Below, one piece after another: positions 41,219-51,052 of a DNA stretch of 64,000 nucleotides. The notes under the pieces were generated by a model. The model saw only the letters and a list, made by a program, of their open reading frames with translations. It searched no databases and was not told the origin of the DNA. A program made the translations under genes and the position numbers. Position 1 is the stretch's first letter, and the number at the start of each line of letters is the position of its first letter. The stretch comes from Arenicellales bacterium (GTDB lineage Bacteria > Pseudomonadota > Gammaproteobacteria > Arenicellales > JAHEKD01), in NCBI GenBank assembly GCA_028284225.1, contig JANQSD010000001.1, forward strand, positions 276,609 through 340,608, written 5' to 3'.

Positions 41219-42309
41219 ACACAAAACCCATATCAGTAGTATTCTCAGGCTATGCGCCGGTGCATGTGCTCTCATTTCTTCCGCTATACGAACGCCTTAA
41301 GGCAGACCCAGCAGTCGAGTTCTGGTTTTCCGGCGGTTTACGAGTCGGACCTAAAGGTGACTATAGCTACGACAGCAAAGCTCTGTATGACAAAGTGGGG
41401 ATTCCCCGGAATCAGGTGATTTCGGTTGAAAATGCCTGTGTGCGTGAGTTTGATGTATTGTTTTCCGCCTCAACAAGTGAAATTGTGCCGTTTGCTAATG
41501 TAGGGTCCTCTGTGCAGATATTCCATGGCGTGTCGATGCGTAATCGAGGTGTCCGCCCCGAAAATCTTCGCTACGATCACCTTTGCTTAGTGGGACCTTT
41601 TATGCAGCGGCTGTTTTCAAAACTCAATATTCTAAAAGAGAATGACCCACGAGGTATCCCGATTGGTTTTGCCAAGACAGACCCGCTGCTGGACAATTCA
41701 TTGAATCGTGATCAAATTCTTAGACAATATGGTTTTGACGGTACCCGGCCGGTGTTGCTCTATGCCCCGACCGGTGCAGAGGGTAACTCCATGGAGCTGT
41801 TCGGTCCTGAACTCATACGGGCGATCACCAACTCTAAAAAATTCGACCTTTTGGTCAAGCCACACGATCACCCGCGAAATCGACTCGACCAACTAACCGG
41901 ACTGACCTCTCTTGAGAGTGCCCATTGCCATATGGTGACTGATCTTGACGTTATTCCATTATTGTATGCGGCGGATTTATTGATTACCGACGCTTCATCG
42001 GTAGCTAATGAATATACACTGCTGGACCGTCCACTTGTTTTTGTCGATGTGCCGGAAGTGTTTTCGGTAACCAAGGAAAAAGGTGCCTTTGTCGACTATG
42101 ATTCCCGCAACACCGGTGTCGTGGTTGACGGTCCAGTTGATATCGTTGATGCAATCACAGCCGAACTTGCCAATCCCGGTCGGCATTCGGCCGAGCGTCA
42201 GCAACAGGCTAGTGATCTATTTTTTAACCCCGGGAAGGCTACTAAGACCATGGCAGATTGGTTTTATAAGGAATTCTTGGGAAAACCGGCACCAACTGAA
42301 ATATCATGA
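41215..42309 (+). CDS. CDP-glycerol glycerophosphotransferase-like protein A
   Basis: A 364-residue protein related to TagB/TagF-type enzymes. IFHGVSMRNRGVRPENLRYD, VLLYAPTGAEGNS, LLVKPHDHPRNRL and ITDASSVANEYTLLDRPLVF correspond to the nucleotide-glycerol binding and catalytic His regions of that family. The usual product is a glycerophosphate chain on a lipid-linked sugar. It is half the length of full TagF and lacks a separate polymerase half. It is coupled by a four-base overlap to both neighbours. Acceptor is unknown. Confidence 0.8.
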   Translation: MNTKPISVVFSGYAPVHVLSFLPLYERLKADPAVEFWFSGGLRVGPKGDYSYDSKALYDKVGIPRNQVISVENACVREFDVLFSASTSEIVPFANVGSSVQIFHGVSMRNRGVRPENLRYDHLCLVGPFMQRLFSKLNILKENDPRGIPIGFAKTDPLLDNSLNRDQILRQYGFDGTRPVLLYAPTGAEGNSMELFGPELIRAITNSKKFDLLVKPHDHPRNRLDQLTGLTSLESAHCHMVTDLDVIPLLYAADLLITDASSVANEYTLLDRPLVFVDVPEVFSVTKEKGAFVDYDSRNTGVVVDGPVDIVDAITAELANPGRHSAERQQQASDLFFNPGKATKTMADWFYKEFLGKPAPTEIS

Positions 42310-43340
42310 GCAAGCGAATTGCCTGGTATTTACGGGACGCCCATAACCTGCATTATTTTGCGACAATGCGACCCTATCTGCAGCGCTATATGGAATGCGT
42401 GCCGGCGCACAGCAACCATCTTGTTCTGTCCTCGCATTCGGCCGAGATGAAACACAATGAGTACCGGGGTTTCTCGCATCTGTTTAGCGTGGGTGAAGCT
42501 CTTGATGATTTCGACTTGGTCGTTACGCCAAGTTGGTTACGTCCCGATGAACATCCATTGTCCACACCGACAATACAGATTTTTCATGGTATCTCCGACA
42601 AGCCATTTACCATTGAGCGAGATTTTAGCCGTTACAACCTGGTACTGTGCATCGGCCAACGGCAGCTTGATCGATTACGTGCTACCCCGTGCAATCAGAG
42701 CCTGAATTTTGAACTCGTGGGTTATGCCAAGTTCGATGAACTCATCAAACCGGTGTGTGTATTTCCTGACAGCAAACGTCCAGTTCTCATCTATGCACCG
42801 ACCTGGACAAAAGGTGGATTCAGCTCCATCCAACGTTTCCTCGAACCCGGCATAGTTGAATCTCTGGTTGAACACTTCGATTTACTGATCAAGCCTCACC
42901 CCAATATATTTAACCCTGATCGACCATATTACAACCGCAATATTGTCAATCGACTTGCACAACTTGATACACACGAAGCTATCTCGATTATTCAGGCTGG
43001 CAATATCCTGCCGTATTTTGCCAGCGCTGATGCCTGCATCGCTGATGTCTCATCGGCAGGCTATGAGTGGCTCTGGTTTGATCGGCCAACTGTGTTTTTA
43101 AATCCTAACCCGCAACGCTTCATCGTCGATGATGATAACCCATCACCGGTTCATTTGTGGCAGGCAGGTGAAATTTGTAATGACCCACAATCTCTGGTTG
43201 ATACAGTGACCAAGTTGTTGAACTGCGATTGTTACTCGGCAACCCGAAAAAAACTCCTGAATGATAGTATCTATTTACCGTACAGCTGTAATGCCGCTGT
43301 GCGTGGTGTCGATGCCATACGGACTGTCCTCAATGACTGA
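42306..43340 (+). CDS. CDP-glycerol glycerophosphotransferase-like protein B
   Basis: A 344-residue paralogue of the preceding protein. IFHGISDKPFTIERDFSRYN, VLIYAPTWTKGGFSS, LLIKPHPNIFNP and IADVSSAGYEWLWFDRPTVF are the family motifs. The KPHP and ADxSSxxYE segments are closest to TagB-type enzymes. Two such genes in a row could mean one primer-type and one extending transferase. Its stop lies eight bases inside the next gene. Confidence 0.8.
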   Translation: MSKRIAWYLRDAHNLHYFATMRPYLQRYMECVPAHSNHLVLSSHSAEMKHNEYRGFSHLFSVGEALDDFDLVVTPSWLRPDEHPLSTPTIQIFHGISDKPFTIERDFSRYNLVLCIGQRQLDRLRATPCNQSLNFELVGYAKFDELIKPVCVFPDSKRPVLIYAPTWTKGGFSSIQRFLEPGIVESLVEHFDLLIKPHPNIFNPDRPYYNRNIVNRLAQLDTHEAISIIQAGNILPYFASADACIADVSSAGYEWLWFDRPTVFLNPNPQRFIVDDDNPSPVHLWQAGEICNDPQSLVDTVTKLLNCDCYSATRKKLLNDSIYLPYSCNAAVRGVDAIRTVLND

Positions 43341-44634
43341 ACACCAGCACATCAATAGACGGGCGATGTCAGCTCTGGTCTTTGAAGGTTTTCTTACCCG
43401 TTTCGGATCTGGTATCGCGGCTTTTGCTTTACCGCTGTATGCCTACTCGCTTGACATGAGCCTAGCTGCTATCGGACTGTTGATGTCGCTCAATATCGGT
43501 GTCGCTGCGGTGACTAAGCCCGTGTTTGCTGGTTTTGTTGACCGGATAGGTTACCGACGTTCTGCCGTGATCGCAACATCCCTGCGTGTTGTAATCCTGG
43601 CGTTACTGCTGGTGTCGGCAACCCCTCTTGCGCTTTATGCAGTTCAGGTATTACGCGGGCTGGCTAAAAGCTTTCGTGACCCCGCACTTCAGGTGCTGGT
43701 CGCCTCTCATGGTGGTAAAAAAACACTGGCGAGTGCCTTTGCCTGGTACGGGACTGCCAAAAGCGTTGCGGTTTCATTAGGCAAATCAGTGGCAGGTGTG
43801 ATGCTTGGATATTGGGCTGGCCTGTACAGTTTGCCTTTTGCACTTGCGTTGATTCCAACAGCGGTGCCGGTTTTTCTTTTGCTGTTTATGGTCAATGAAA
43901 TTGAGCTGGTGGCCCCAGCTAAAATCCAAAAACCTCGCCCAAAGCGCAGCCAGACTATGGATATTGTAAAGGACCTGTGGCCGGTCATGGGATTCGGTTT
44001 TATGGTCAGCGCTACAGGGCGTATGCTTCGGGGCTTGTTGCCAATTCTGGCAGTAGAATATGCAGGCTTAAATGAGGCGGTTGCAGGCAGTCTTTATCTT
44101 GTCGGTGCTGTAATCACGCTGATCAGTGCACCGGTGTTCGGGTGGGTGAGCGACAACATGAGTCGCCGGTTTGTGCTGGCGGTACGCGGTTTCGCGAATG
44201 CCACCTCATCACTGTTATATGCTTTCATGCCTGGCCTGACGGGTTTCTACGTTGCAAAAGCTGTGGACAGTGTCGGCGCAGCAGCTTTCAAACCGGCCTG
44301 GGGAGTATTGATGGCGGAGGCAGCATTACCCCGGGTAGCACATAAAGGGCGCGTGATGGGTGTCCTGGGAGCCAGCCGCGATGCAGGAACATTGGTTGGT
44401 CCGGTTATCGGTGGCACGCTGTGGACTTTATTTGGACCTGTGCCGATGCTCTTGACCCGTGCCGTATTGGCACTAGGTACTGAGGTTTATGCACACTTTT
44501 TTCTTCACAGAATGATCGCCTCATCCGACTTAGAGAAGCCTAAAGATACCTGCAGTCTGGTTAAGTGTTCAATTGGGTATCGAGATACTGCTCAGGCAGA
44601 TACGGGCCAAACCTCTGTCCGACAACAATCATGA
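43333..44634 (+). CDS. MFS transporter of the surface-cluster operon
   Basis: A protein of about 433 residues with 12 predicted helices and MFS loop sequences (DRIGYRRSAVIA after helix 2; SDNMSRRFVLAVRG after helix 8). ATG 43333 is chosen because it overlaps the preceding stop by eight bases, like other joints in the operon; a longer frame starts at 43261. It may move a precursor, for example a glycerophosphodiester or choline-like alcohol. Confidence 0.78.
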   Translation: MTEHQHINRRAMSALVFEGFLTRFGSGIAAFALPLYAYSLDMSLAAIGLLMSLNIGVAAVTKPVFAGFVDRIGYRRSAVIATSLRVVILALLLVSATPLALYAVQVLRGLAKSFRDPALQVLVASHGGKKTLASAFAWYGTAKSVAVSLGKSVAGVMLGYWAGLYSLPFALALIPTAVPVFLLLFMVNEIELVAPAKIQKPRPKRSQTMDIVKDLWPVMGFGFMVSATGRMLRGLLPILAVEYAGLNEAVAGSLYLVGAVITLISAPVFGWVSDNMSRRFVLAVRGFANATSSLLYAFMPGLTGFYVAKAVDSVGAAAFKPAWGVLMAEAALPRVAHKGRVMGVLGASRDAGTLVGPVIGGTLWTLFGPVPMLLTRAVLALGTEVYAHFFLHRMIASSDLEKPKDTCSLVKCSIGYRDTAQADTGQTSVRQQS

Positions 44635-44650
44635 ACTCAATATTAACACC

Positions 44651-45337
44651 ATGCAGATCATAGGACACAGGGGCGTTTCGCATGTTGCGCCGGAAAACAC
44701 TTGGCCCGGATTTGATGCTGCACTTGAGATGGGTGTCGATGCGATTGAAATGGATGTGCGTGCGAGTTGTGACGGACAATTGATTTTGATGCATGATAAA
44801 CGCCTTGAACGAACTACGGACGGAGCTGGAATTGTTAAACACACACCGTGGGCTGTGATAAAACATCTGGATGCGGGGAGTTGGTTCGACTCGAAGTATG
44901 CGGGAGCCCGTGTACCGACGTTAAGCGCAACCTTACAACGCTATGGTCAGCTTACACCTATGGTGCTCGAAATAAAAAAAAGAGGGATCGAATCAGCTAT
45001 CGTTGATATCGTACGACGGTCATCGATGGCAGAACGTATCACCGTGACATCGTTTCATTTCGATTCACTGTTGCTGATCAAAAAAACACTTCCAGAATGT
45101 GAACTTGGATTTATTAGCCGCGATGTAAGTGATGCTAATGTGATCCGAACTTTGCAGGAAGGTATATCCCAGTTCTGTCCGCCGGCGTACGAGCTTACTG
45201 CAGCGTGGGTACGAGAAATAAAACAGATGGGCCTCAAAGTAAGAGCCTGGGGTGTGGCAAACCAAAAATTGGCGCTTGCAGCACGCGAGGCCGGTGTAGA
45301 TGGTATGACAGTGGGCCAACCAAAATGGCTATGGTAA
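44651..45337 (+). CDS. Glycerophosphodiester phosphodiesterase
   Basis: A GDPD of about 228 residues. The catalytic pattern is complete: G-H-R-G near residue 5, PENTWPGFDAALE, IEMDVRASCDG and LMHDKRLERTTDG, with a C-terminal WGVANQKLALAAREAGVDGM. It hydrolyses glycerophosphodiesters to glycerol 3-phosphate and an alcohol. There is no signal peptide, so it should act in the cytoplasm. ATG 44651 is taken; a TTG at 44573 lies inside the MFS gene. It could recycle head groups or supply glycerol 3-phosphate to the neighbours. Confidence 0.85.
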   Translation: MQIIGHRGVSHVAPENTWPGFDAALEMGVDAIEMDVRASCDGQLILMHDKRLERTTDGAGIVKHTPWAVIKHLDAGSWFDSKYAGARVPTLSATLQRYGQLTPMVLEIKKRGIESAIVDIVRRSSMAERITVTSFHFDSLLLIKKTLPECELGFISRDVSDANVIRTLQEGISQFCPPAYELTAAWVREIKQMGLKVRAWGVANQKLALAAREAGVDGMTVGQPKWLW

Positions 45338-45443
45338 TCATTTCCGGTGAGACATACCTGGCTGACTGGTAAAATAATCGTAAAGGGAGCATAAACATGT
45401 TTAGACAAGATGTAGATCCTTACAAAAAAGGGAGAAGCTGAAT

Positions 45444-47042
45444 ATGAAATTGCGACTTAAATCAGAGCTTCTTATTTCGGTCGGAATACTCCTCAGTATT
45501 GCTGTTGGCAGTGCGGGGTTAACGATTTGGAGTATAAAACAATCCACCGAGCACTTTGAACGTGCAAGTATTGCACACCAGCAGTATGAAGGATATCTGC
45601 TGCTCTCGAGCCACACTTACAGGCTATTCAAGAGATTTGGGGATATCATGTTGATCGGTGATGAGGATAATGGGGAAGAGGTATCGGAGCTGATCTCGAA
45701 GATTCGCGCGGACATTAGAAATCTCCGTAATTTAATCGCATTTGAGATTGAGATTGTTGGTGAGGAAGAGACAGATGAAGAAATCGAAGAACTGCACCGT
45801 CTCGCTACGCTTGAACGCATGATTAATTCCCTTTTAAAAGAGTTTCAAATAATTATTAAAAAAAAGGAAGATATTTCCTACATTGAAAATTGGGGAAGGT
45901 TGTCCTATATCCTCAAAGAAGCGGTTGATAATGATTTCAATAAGCAGATTTTAGCGGCACTTGAAGACGAATCTGGGGAAGTTCTCGAAACTCAGGACAA
46001 GGCAATTGCAATGGCTAATTATCACCATAACCTTGCTCTGGTGTTTGCGCTGGTTGCGGTAGTTATAGCTATATTCAGTTTATGGAGGCTAATGCGTGAT
46101 ATACGAAAGCCCCTCGATCAACTTCTTAGCAGTGCGCTTGCAATCGAGCAGGGAAAGCATGACTACCGGATAAAAATAGACAATGGGCCAATCGAGATGG
46201 ATGAACTTGGGCAGGCGTTCAATAATATGGCAGAACGAATTTCCAGCCGGGAGCGGGCCTTGATCGAAGCACAATCGGATTTACAAAACAAGGTTGCGGC
46301 CAAGACAGCGGACCTGACTCAGGCGTTGGAAACATTGAAGCATACTGAAGCGACTCGCAAGCGCCTTCTTAGTGATGTCAGCCATGAGCTGCGTACGCCC
46401 TTGACTATCATCCGCGGCGAAGCGGACATTGCCTTACGGGGTGCATCGAAGTCAAGCGAAGAATATCGCAATGCCCTGGTTAAATGTCGTGAGTCTGCAG
46501 AGCACACAGCGCGAATTGTTGATGATCTGCTAACTGTTGCCAGGGGTGAAGCAGGAGAAATACGGCTTGCGTCCAAACAAGTCGATCTTAACCTGGTATT
46601 ACCGCAAATTATCGATGAGTGTAAAAGTATTGCCACTCAGCATGGTGGTATCGTCATGTTCGCGAGTGAACTTAGTGAAGCAGTCGTCCCTGCCGATGAA
46701 CAACGCCTGCAACAAGTGATTCTGATCCTGTTAGAAAATTCAGCGCGCTACGGCGGCACTAAAATCGAAGTGCGCCTCGAAAGAGCGCCGTCAGGTTATG
46801 CCATTATAGTGATGGATGATGGTCCTGGTATGACCCCGGAGGAAATATCGTCTGCTTTCAGTCGATTTTTTCGAGGTTCAAATGCTGCGATGCGTTACGG
46901 AGACGGTGCCGGTTTAGGATTGCCGATCGCAAAAGCGATCGTGGAGGCACATTCGGGTACCATCACGCTGTATAGTAAGCCGGGCGAAGGATTGACTGTT
47001 TCAGTGATTTTGCCCAAAATCCCCAAACTGAAGGTTATTTAA
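45444..47042 (+). CDS. Sensor histidine kinase
   Basis: A 532-residue membrane sensor. Membrane helices lie near residues 8-28 and 196-215; between them is a periplasmic domain of about 165 residues, Glu-rich and predicted helical. HAMP follows (about 216-268), then a coiled coil, HisKA with H314 in SDVSHELRTPL, and a HATPase domain with ILLENSARYGG, DDGPGMTPEE and GDGAGLGLPI. Its stop overlaps the ATG of the response regulator gene. The stimulus is unknown; the position downstream of the surface operon suggests envelope sensing. Confidence 0.93.
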   Translation: MKLRLKSELLISVGILLSIAVGSAGLTIWSIKQSTEHFERASIAHQQYEGYLLLSSHTYRLFKRFGDIMLIGDEDNGEEVSELISKIRADIRNLRNLIAFEIEIVGEEETDEEIEELHRLATLERMINSLLKEFQIIIKKKEDISYIENWGRLSYILKEAVDNDFNKQILAALEDESGEVLETQDKAIAMANYHHNLALVFALVAVVIAIFSLWRLMRDIRKPLDQLLSSALAIEQGKHDYRIKIDNGPIEMDELGQAFNNMAERISSRERALIEAQSDLQNKVAAKTADLTQALETLKHTEATRKRLLSDVSHELRTPLTIIRGEADIALRGASKSSEEYRNALVKCRESAEHTARIVDDLLTVARGEAGEIRLASKQVDLNLVLPQIIDECKSIATQHGGIVMFASELSEAVVPADEQRLQQVILILLENSARYGGTKIEVRLERAPSGYAIIVMDDGPGMTPEEISSAFSRFFRGSNAAMRYGDGAGLGLPIAKAIVEAHSGTITLYSKPGEGLTVSVILPKIPKLKVI

Positions 47043-47725
47043 TGAATATATTATTAGTCGAAGACGAAAAACGTGTCGCGGATTTTATCCAACGAGGGCT
47101 TAATTCGGAAGGTTGGAACGTAACCGTTGCCGATGATGGAGAGACCGGGTTAGATCTAGCCGAGCACGGCGAGTTCAGTATTGTTATCCTAGACCTGATG
47201 TTACCAGGTATTAGTGGTCAGGAAGTCTGTCAACGGCTTAGGGCACGTGACAATTGGACGCCTATACTAATGCTAACAGCACTAGACAAGACCGACGAAA
47301 AAGTGGCGGGATTACGAATGGGGGCGGATGACTACTTGCCCAAACCGTTTGATTTTGAGGAGCTGATTGCCCGTATTGATTCTCTTGTGCGCCGTGAAAA
47401 GAAAACTGGAGAACGACATGGTGATATACATCTTCTTAGCGTCGGCGCATTGAGTTTGGATACTAAATCACTGGAGGTTAAATGTGGAGATCGGCAAATC
47501 CAGTTAAGCGCAAAGGAACGCGATCTACTCAGGCTATTGCTCTCAGATCCAAACGCAGTCTATTCACGCGAGCGCATTTTGAACACCGTTTGGGGTGCTA
47601 GCGAGGACCCCTTGACCAATATCGTTGATGTCTATATTAGTCGCTTACGCAAAAAACTTGGTGAAGCAGTCACCATTGAAACAATACGCGGTGCTGGCTA
47701 TAAATTATCTACTAAAAACACTTAG
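47042..47725 (+). CDS. OmpR-family response regulator
   Basis: A 227-residue protein with a receiver domain (acidic pair E7-D8, phosphoacceptor D51 in VILDLMLPG, switch Thr in LMLTALD, Lys in LPKPFDFEELIAR) and an OmpR-type winged-helix DNA-binding domain (QLSAKERDLLRLLLSD and IRGAGYKL). It is translated with the sensor kinase by overlap. Targets are unknown. Confidence 0.94.
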   Translation: MNILLVEDEKRVADFIQRGLNSEGWNVTVADDGETGLDLAEHGEFSIVILDLMLPGISGQEVCQRLRARDNWTPILMLTALDKTDEKVAGLRMGADDYLPKPFDFEELIARIDSLVRREKKTGERHGDIHLLSVGALSLDTKSLEVKCGDRQIQLSAKERDLLRLLLSDPNAVYSRERILNTVWGASEDPLTNIVDVYISRLRKKLGEAVTIETIRGAGYKLSTKNT

Positions 47726-48067
47726 CATAGCTCCAACACTCTTTATTATTCATCAATACTATTTTATTTAAGGTGGCTATATGAAACTTATGGTTTTACC
47801 TGTTCATTTACTGTCACACAGTTGATGTACTAAAAGCCTCAGGGCTTAACAGTACGGGCCCTAGAGCGTCCGGTAGAAATAAATCCTAGTCATTGTGTAA
47901 GAGGAAGAAAATTGATTTTCTGCAAGAATTATTATCGTTTGCAATTGGAGAAGATATTATGTTCAAAAAGACATTTTTTATCTACAGTTGTTGTTGCTTT
48001 AATTTCCTTTTCGATACCAGTGCTAGTTGATCAAACAGGTAACGTAAAATATTTTTCGCACAATTGA
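47726..48067. other. Gene-free spacer with possible degraded ORF
   Basis: No intact gene. From 47960 a frame starts MFKKTFF and, after a one-base shift, continues as LSTVVVALISFSIPVLVDQTG, which looks like a signal peptide; it ends at stops before the IS256 remnant. It may be the 5' end of a gene cut by that insertion. Confidence 0.3.
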
Positions 48068-49332
48068 GGCGCTGGTTCTCAAGTTGGTAAGATTTAAGTA
48101 CGAAATTAGATCAACCAACTTATAGGAAGAACCACCATGAATAATGATACCAAAGCGTTGAATAAAGTCATTCACATTGATGAGAGTCAAATCAAAGATT
48201 ACTTAGGCGAGTTGGTCCGTGGCCGTGTAGAAGATACGTTAAATGCATTGCTGGATGCCGAAGCTGACCGGATATGTAATGCCCAGCGTTATGAACGATC
48301 ACCGGATCGAGTAGACACTCGTGCTGGGGACTATAAGCGCGGTTTTCATAGCAAAGCTGGTGAGGTCAAAAGCAGACCTTTGAAAGTACGATTATTGAGT
48401 GACATCGCCGCCGCGAAGCGTCGATTGAAGAATCACTAATTGAGATGTGCCTGGCCGATGCATCGGTACGCCGAGTGGAAGACATTACCCAGGCCGTGTG
48501 GGGCCACCCGTGTGTCATCCGACTCAGTGAGCAAACTAAATAAGAAGGTGTATAAGCACATTGAGACATGGCGCAATCAGACTATTGTGGGTGAGCATCC
48601 GTATGTGTATTTGGATGGGATTGTCTTAAAACGCAGTTGGTCGGATGAGATTAGGAACGTGAATATGTTAGTAGCGATTGGTGTAGATCACCAGGGTTAT
48701 CGTCGTATTCTGGGTGTGATGGAAGGTCACAAGGAAGATAAATCGGACTGGCTGGAATTTCTCAAGCATTTAAAACAACGTGGACTTAAAGGTGTGTAGC
48801 TAATTATTTCCGATACGTGTTTGGGGCTGGTTGAGGCTAGTGGTGAGGTGTATCCACAGGCTAACTGGCAGCGTTGCGTGGTGCATTTTTATCGCAATGT
48901 CTTGTCTTATGTGCCCAATGGTAAAGTCAAACACGTGGCGATGATGCTCAAAGCCATTCACGCCCAGGAATTACTCAAGGCGGTCCAGGCGAAGGCTCGG
49001 GATGTGATTGAACAATTGAAATAGATGAAATTACGCGAAGCAGCCGAGTGGGTTGAAGATTGTATTCAAAGAGACATTGACGTACTATCAATATCCACCG
49101 ACGCATTGGGTGCAAATCAGAACCAATAATCCATCGGAGCGAATCATGTGAGAAATCCGGCGCTGAACCAAAGTAGAGGGTGCCTTTCCCGGTGGTAACT
49201 CGGCCTTGATGTTGGTCAGTGCCCGACTCAGACACATTGCCGGAACCAAATGGGGCAGTAAGCGATATTTGAAAATGGACGAAATTTACAAACAACAGAT
49301 TGAAAATCAGCTATCAGCTTGAGATCACCGCC
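48068..49332 (+). mobile_element. Decayed IS256-family element
   Basis: Imperfect terminal repeats are visible: GGCGCTGGTTCTCAAGTTGG at the left and, read on the other strand, GGCGGTGATCTCAAGCTGAT at the right. Length about 1.27 kb fits the IS256 family. No target duplication is seen. The transposase inside is broken in several places. Confidence 0.65.
48137..49321 (+). pseudogene. IS256-family transposase, frameshifted
   Basis: The N-terminus is intact to about codon 95. Near 48412 the frame shifts: the true continuation RRREASIEESLIEMCLADAS lies in another frame. A second shift near 48508 restores QKVYKHIETWRN-like sequence. Stops follow at 48797 and 49022. VYLDGIVLKRSW, VAIGVDHQGYRRILGV and NWQRCVVHFYRNVLSYVP are typical of the DDE domain of this family. 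At least two frameshifts and two stops make it inactive. Confidence 0.88.
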
Positions 49333-50131
49333 AGGAAATGCGCACAAGATATTTGATGTCACCAATTTTGAAGATTTTGGCTAAATCTAGCCTCCTTGCC
49401 TTGATATGGTGACCTAAAGTATTTATCTGTTTTGGATATGCTTTAGATTTATGTAAGCTATTGAAAACACTAGCTTTGCAACATAGCAACACAAGGATGC
49501 ATTAATATAGAGATAAAGAACCTAATAATTTCCTGTAGTGTTCATTCCGAACCAGTTATAAGTAAAACTAATATTTAATTAAGTTTAAAATCTAAATTAC
49601 CAAATGATAACCATAGTACAAAATTTTCCCACTAAGGAGACAGTTTTAAATAACTATTTGATTTATCTAGGACTATCATCAGTGATTATCTGTGGAGAAA
49701 TCTTATGGTTGTTCGCAAATAAATTTAGTATGGAGAAAACTATTATGAAAACAAAGTTATTTTATAGATCGTTGCTAGCATGTCAGATTTGTATCGGCAA
49801 AGCATTCGTAACTAGCAAATGAAATTGATTTAGTTTTTGAAACTAAACTAGAACTAAAAACCTATATGTTTTCTTAAAGAGCGTCTTGATTATAGTATTA
49901 ATTAGTTTTCAGTTCGGTTATGTGCAGTGAGTGATTTTTAACAGTATCTCATATAATGAGTCGCTACTCACCTAGCATTGTTAGATTCGACCCAAAATAA
50001 TCAAAAATTTACTAATTGTATTTTGATCGTAATTAGATTACGCTATAATTAATTATAATAAAAAGTACTGTATGTGAAAAAGAAATGTCTGAAAGATTAA
50101 TTTGTAGTTGGTTCAATCGATCCTTGCGATC
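49333..50131. other. AT-rich non-coding stretch
   Basis: I see no intact gene. A 72-codon frame at 49604-49822 holds an inner segment MKTKLFYRSLLA that resembles a signal peptide; a later frame reads ANEIDLVFETKLELKTYMFS (49827-49886), so this may be a decayed exported-protein gene. TATAAT-like hexamers (50042-50060) occur before the LicD-like gene. Confidence 0.35.
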
Positions 50132-50737
50132 ATGAAGAAGATAAAAGGAACTGGCAATGATTTGTACGGATCAAGCCGATTAAAACTGGCGTTGGTCGTA
50201 AAAGACATTCTCAATATCTACAAGATAGACTGGTTTATTGAAAACGGTACTCTTTTAGGAGCATATAGAGATGGCTTATTCCTTATGCAAGATGATGACT
50301 TTGATATTGGTGTTATTTTTGAGGATGATTACTTGGCCAAAATCAAAGCGTTACAATCATTCATCAATATAAATTTACCCGAAAAGTATCAATGTAGGGA
50401 AGTCGCAACATACACTAATAAATTAGAAATTTTTGATCCTTCTGAAGGGGTATATACCCTTCCTACATATTATAATGGTGCTGATTTCCATTATGTTACT
50501 GTTGACATTCAAGTATATACAAGGAATAAAAACAATGACCTTTATTCCTTGCATAAGTTTTTTTCTAATGATTTTTTCTCCACAGAAAATATACTTCCAA
50601 CGAAAACGATTACGCTAGAAGGAGAAGTTTTCAACTGCCCAAATCAAACACAAATATTTCTAGAAAAGAAATACGGATTTATTGGGTGCAACGCTCAATT
50701 TGACGATAAAACTCAAAAATATATCGAAAAAGCATAG
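50132..50737 (+). CDS. LicD/fukutin-like phosphotransferase
   Basis: A protein of about 201 residues with the LicD family core: DWFIENGTLLGAYRDG and MQDDDFDIGVIF. These match YGTLLGAxR and the D-D-x-D-I metal site of LicD. LicD enzymes move phosphocholine or related head groups from a CDP-activated donor to a glycan. Here the donor is likely a nucleotide-activated phosphonate made by the genes downstream. The protein is cytoplasmic by sequence. ATG 50132 is chosen over a TTG at 50108. Low GC content matches the downstream cluster. Confidence 0.8.
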   Translation: MKKIKGTGNDLYGSSRLKLALVVKDILNIYKIDWFIENGTLLGAYRDGLFLMQDDDFDIGVIFEDDYLAKIKALQSFININLPEKYQCREVATYTNKLEIFDPSEGVYTLPTYYNGADFHYVTVDIQVYTRNKNNDLYSLHKFFSNDFFSTENILPTKTITLEGEVFNCPNQTQIFLEKKYGFIGCNAQFDDKTQKYIEKA

Positions 50738-51052
50738 ATGAATGAATTCGCTGCATAGTTTACTTTAAAATGAGAGTGTGAGTTGCAATCGCAGGTAAAA
50801 CTCAATTTCATACAAAAGGCATATCTTAATAACGAAGTTAGTGCTTTTGATAATAAATCCCAAAAAACTAAAATACGGAATGGTAAAGACCGAGAGAGGA
50901 AAGTAGTATAATGTTTTTAACTTGCCTATTAATTGCCAAAAAGCGATTTAAGGTGCAGTAACTAAAATTGTTTTTGTTGCCTATAACATTCTAAATTATA
51001 AAATATCTATAGGCGAAGCCTTCCGTCAACCTCGAGATTTTTCACACTTTAA
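50738..51052. other. AT-rich spacer
   Basis: No gene recognised. A TATAAT at 50907-50912 could serve the MFS gene at 51053. Confidence 0.35.

Noticed and set aside
47781..47825. Short ORF MKLMVLPVHLLSHS
   Set aside because: Only 14 codons, no conservation evidence and no coupling to a neighbour.
49604..49822. 72-codon ORF as a real gene
   Set aside because: No ribosome site or family match; only the internal MKTKLFYRSLLA looks like a signal peptide, and the frame then breaks, so it is treated as a possible remnant.
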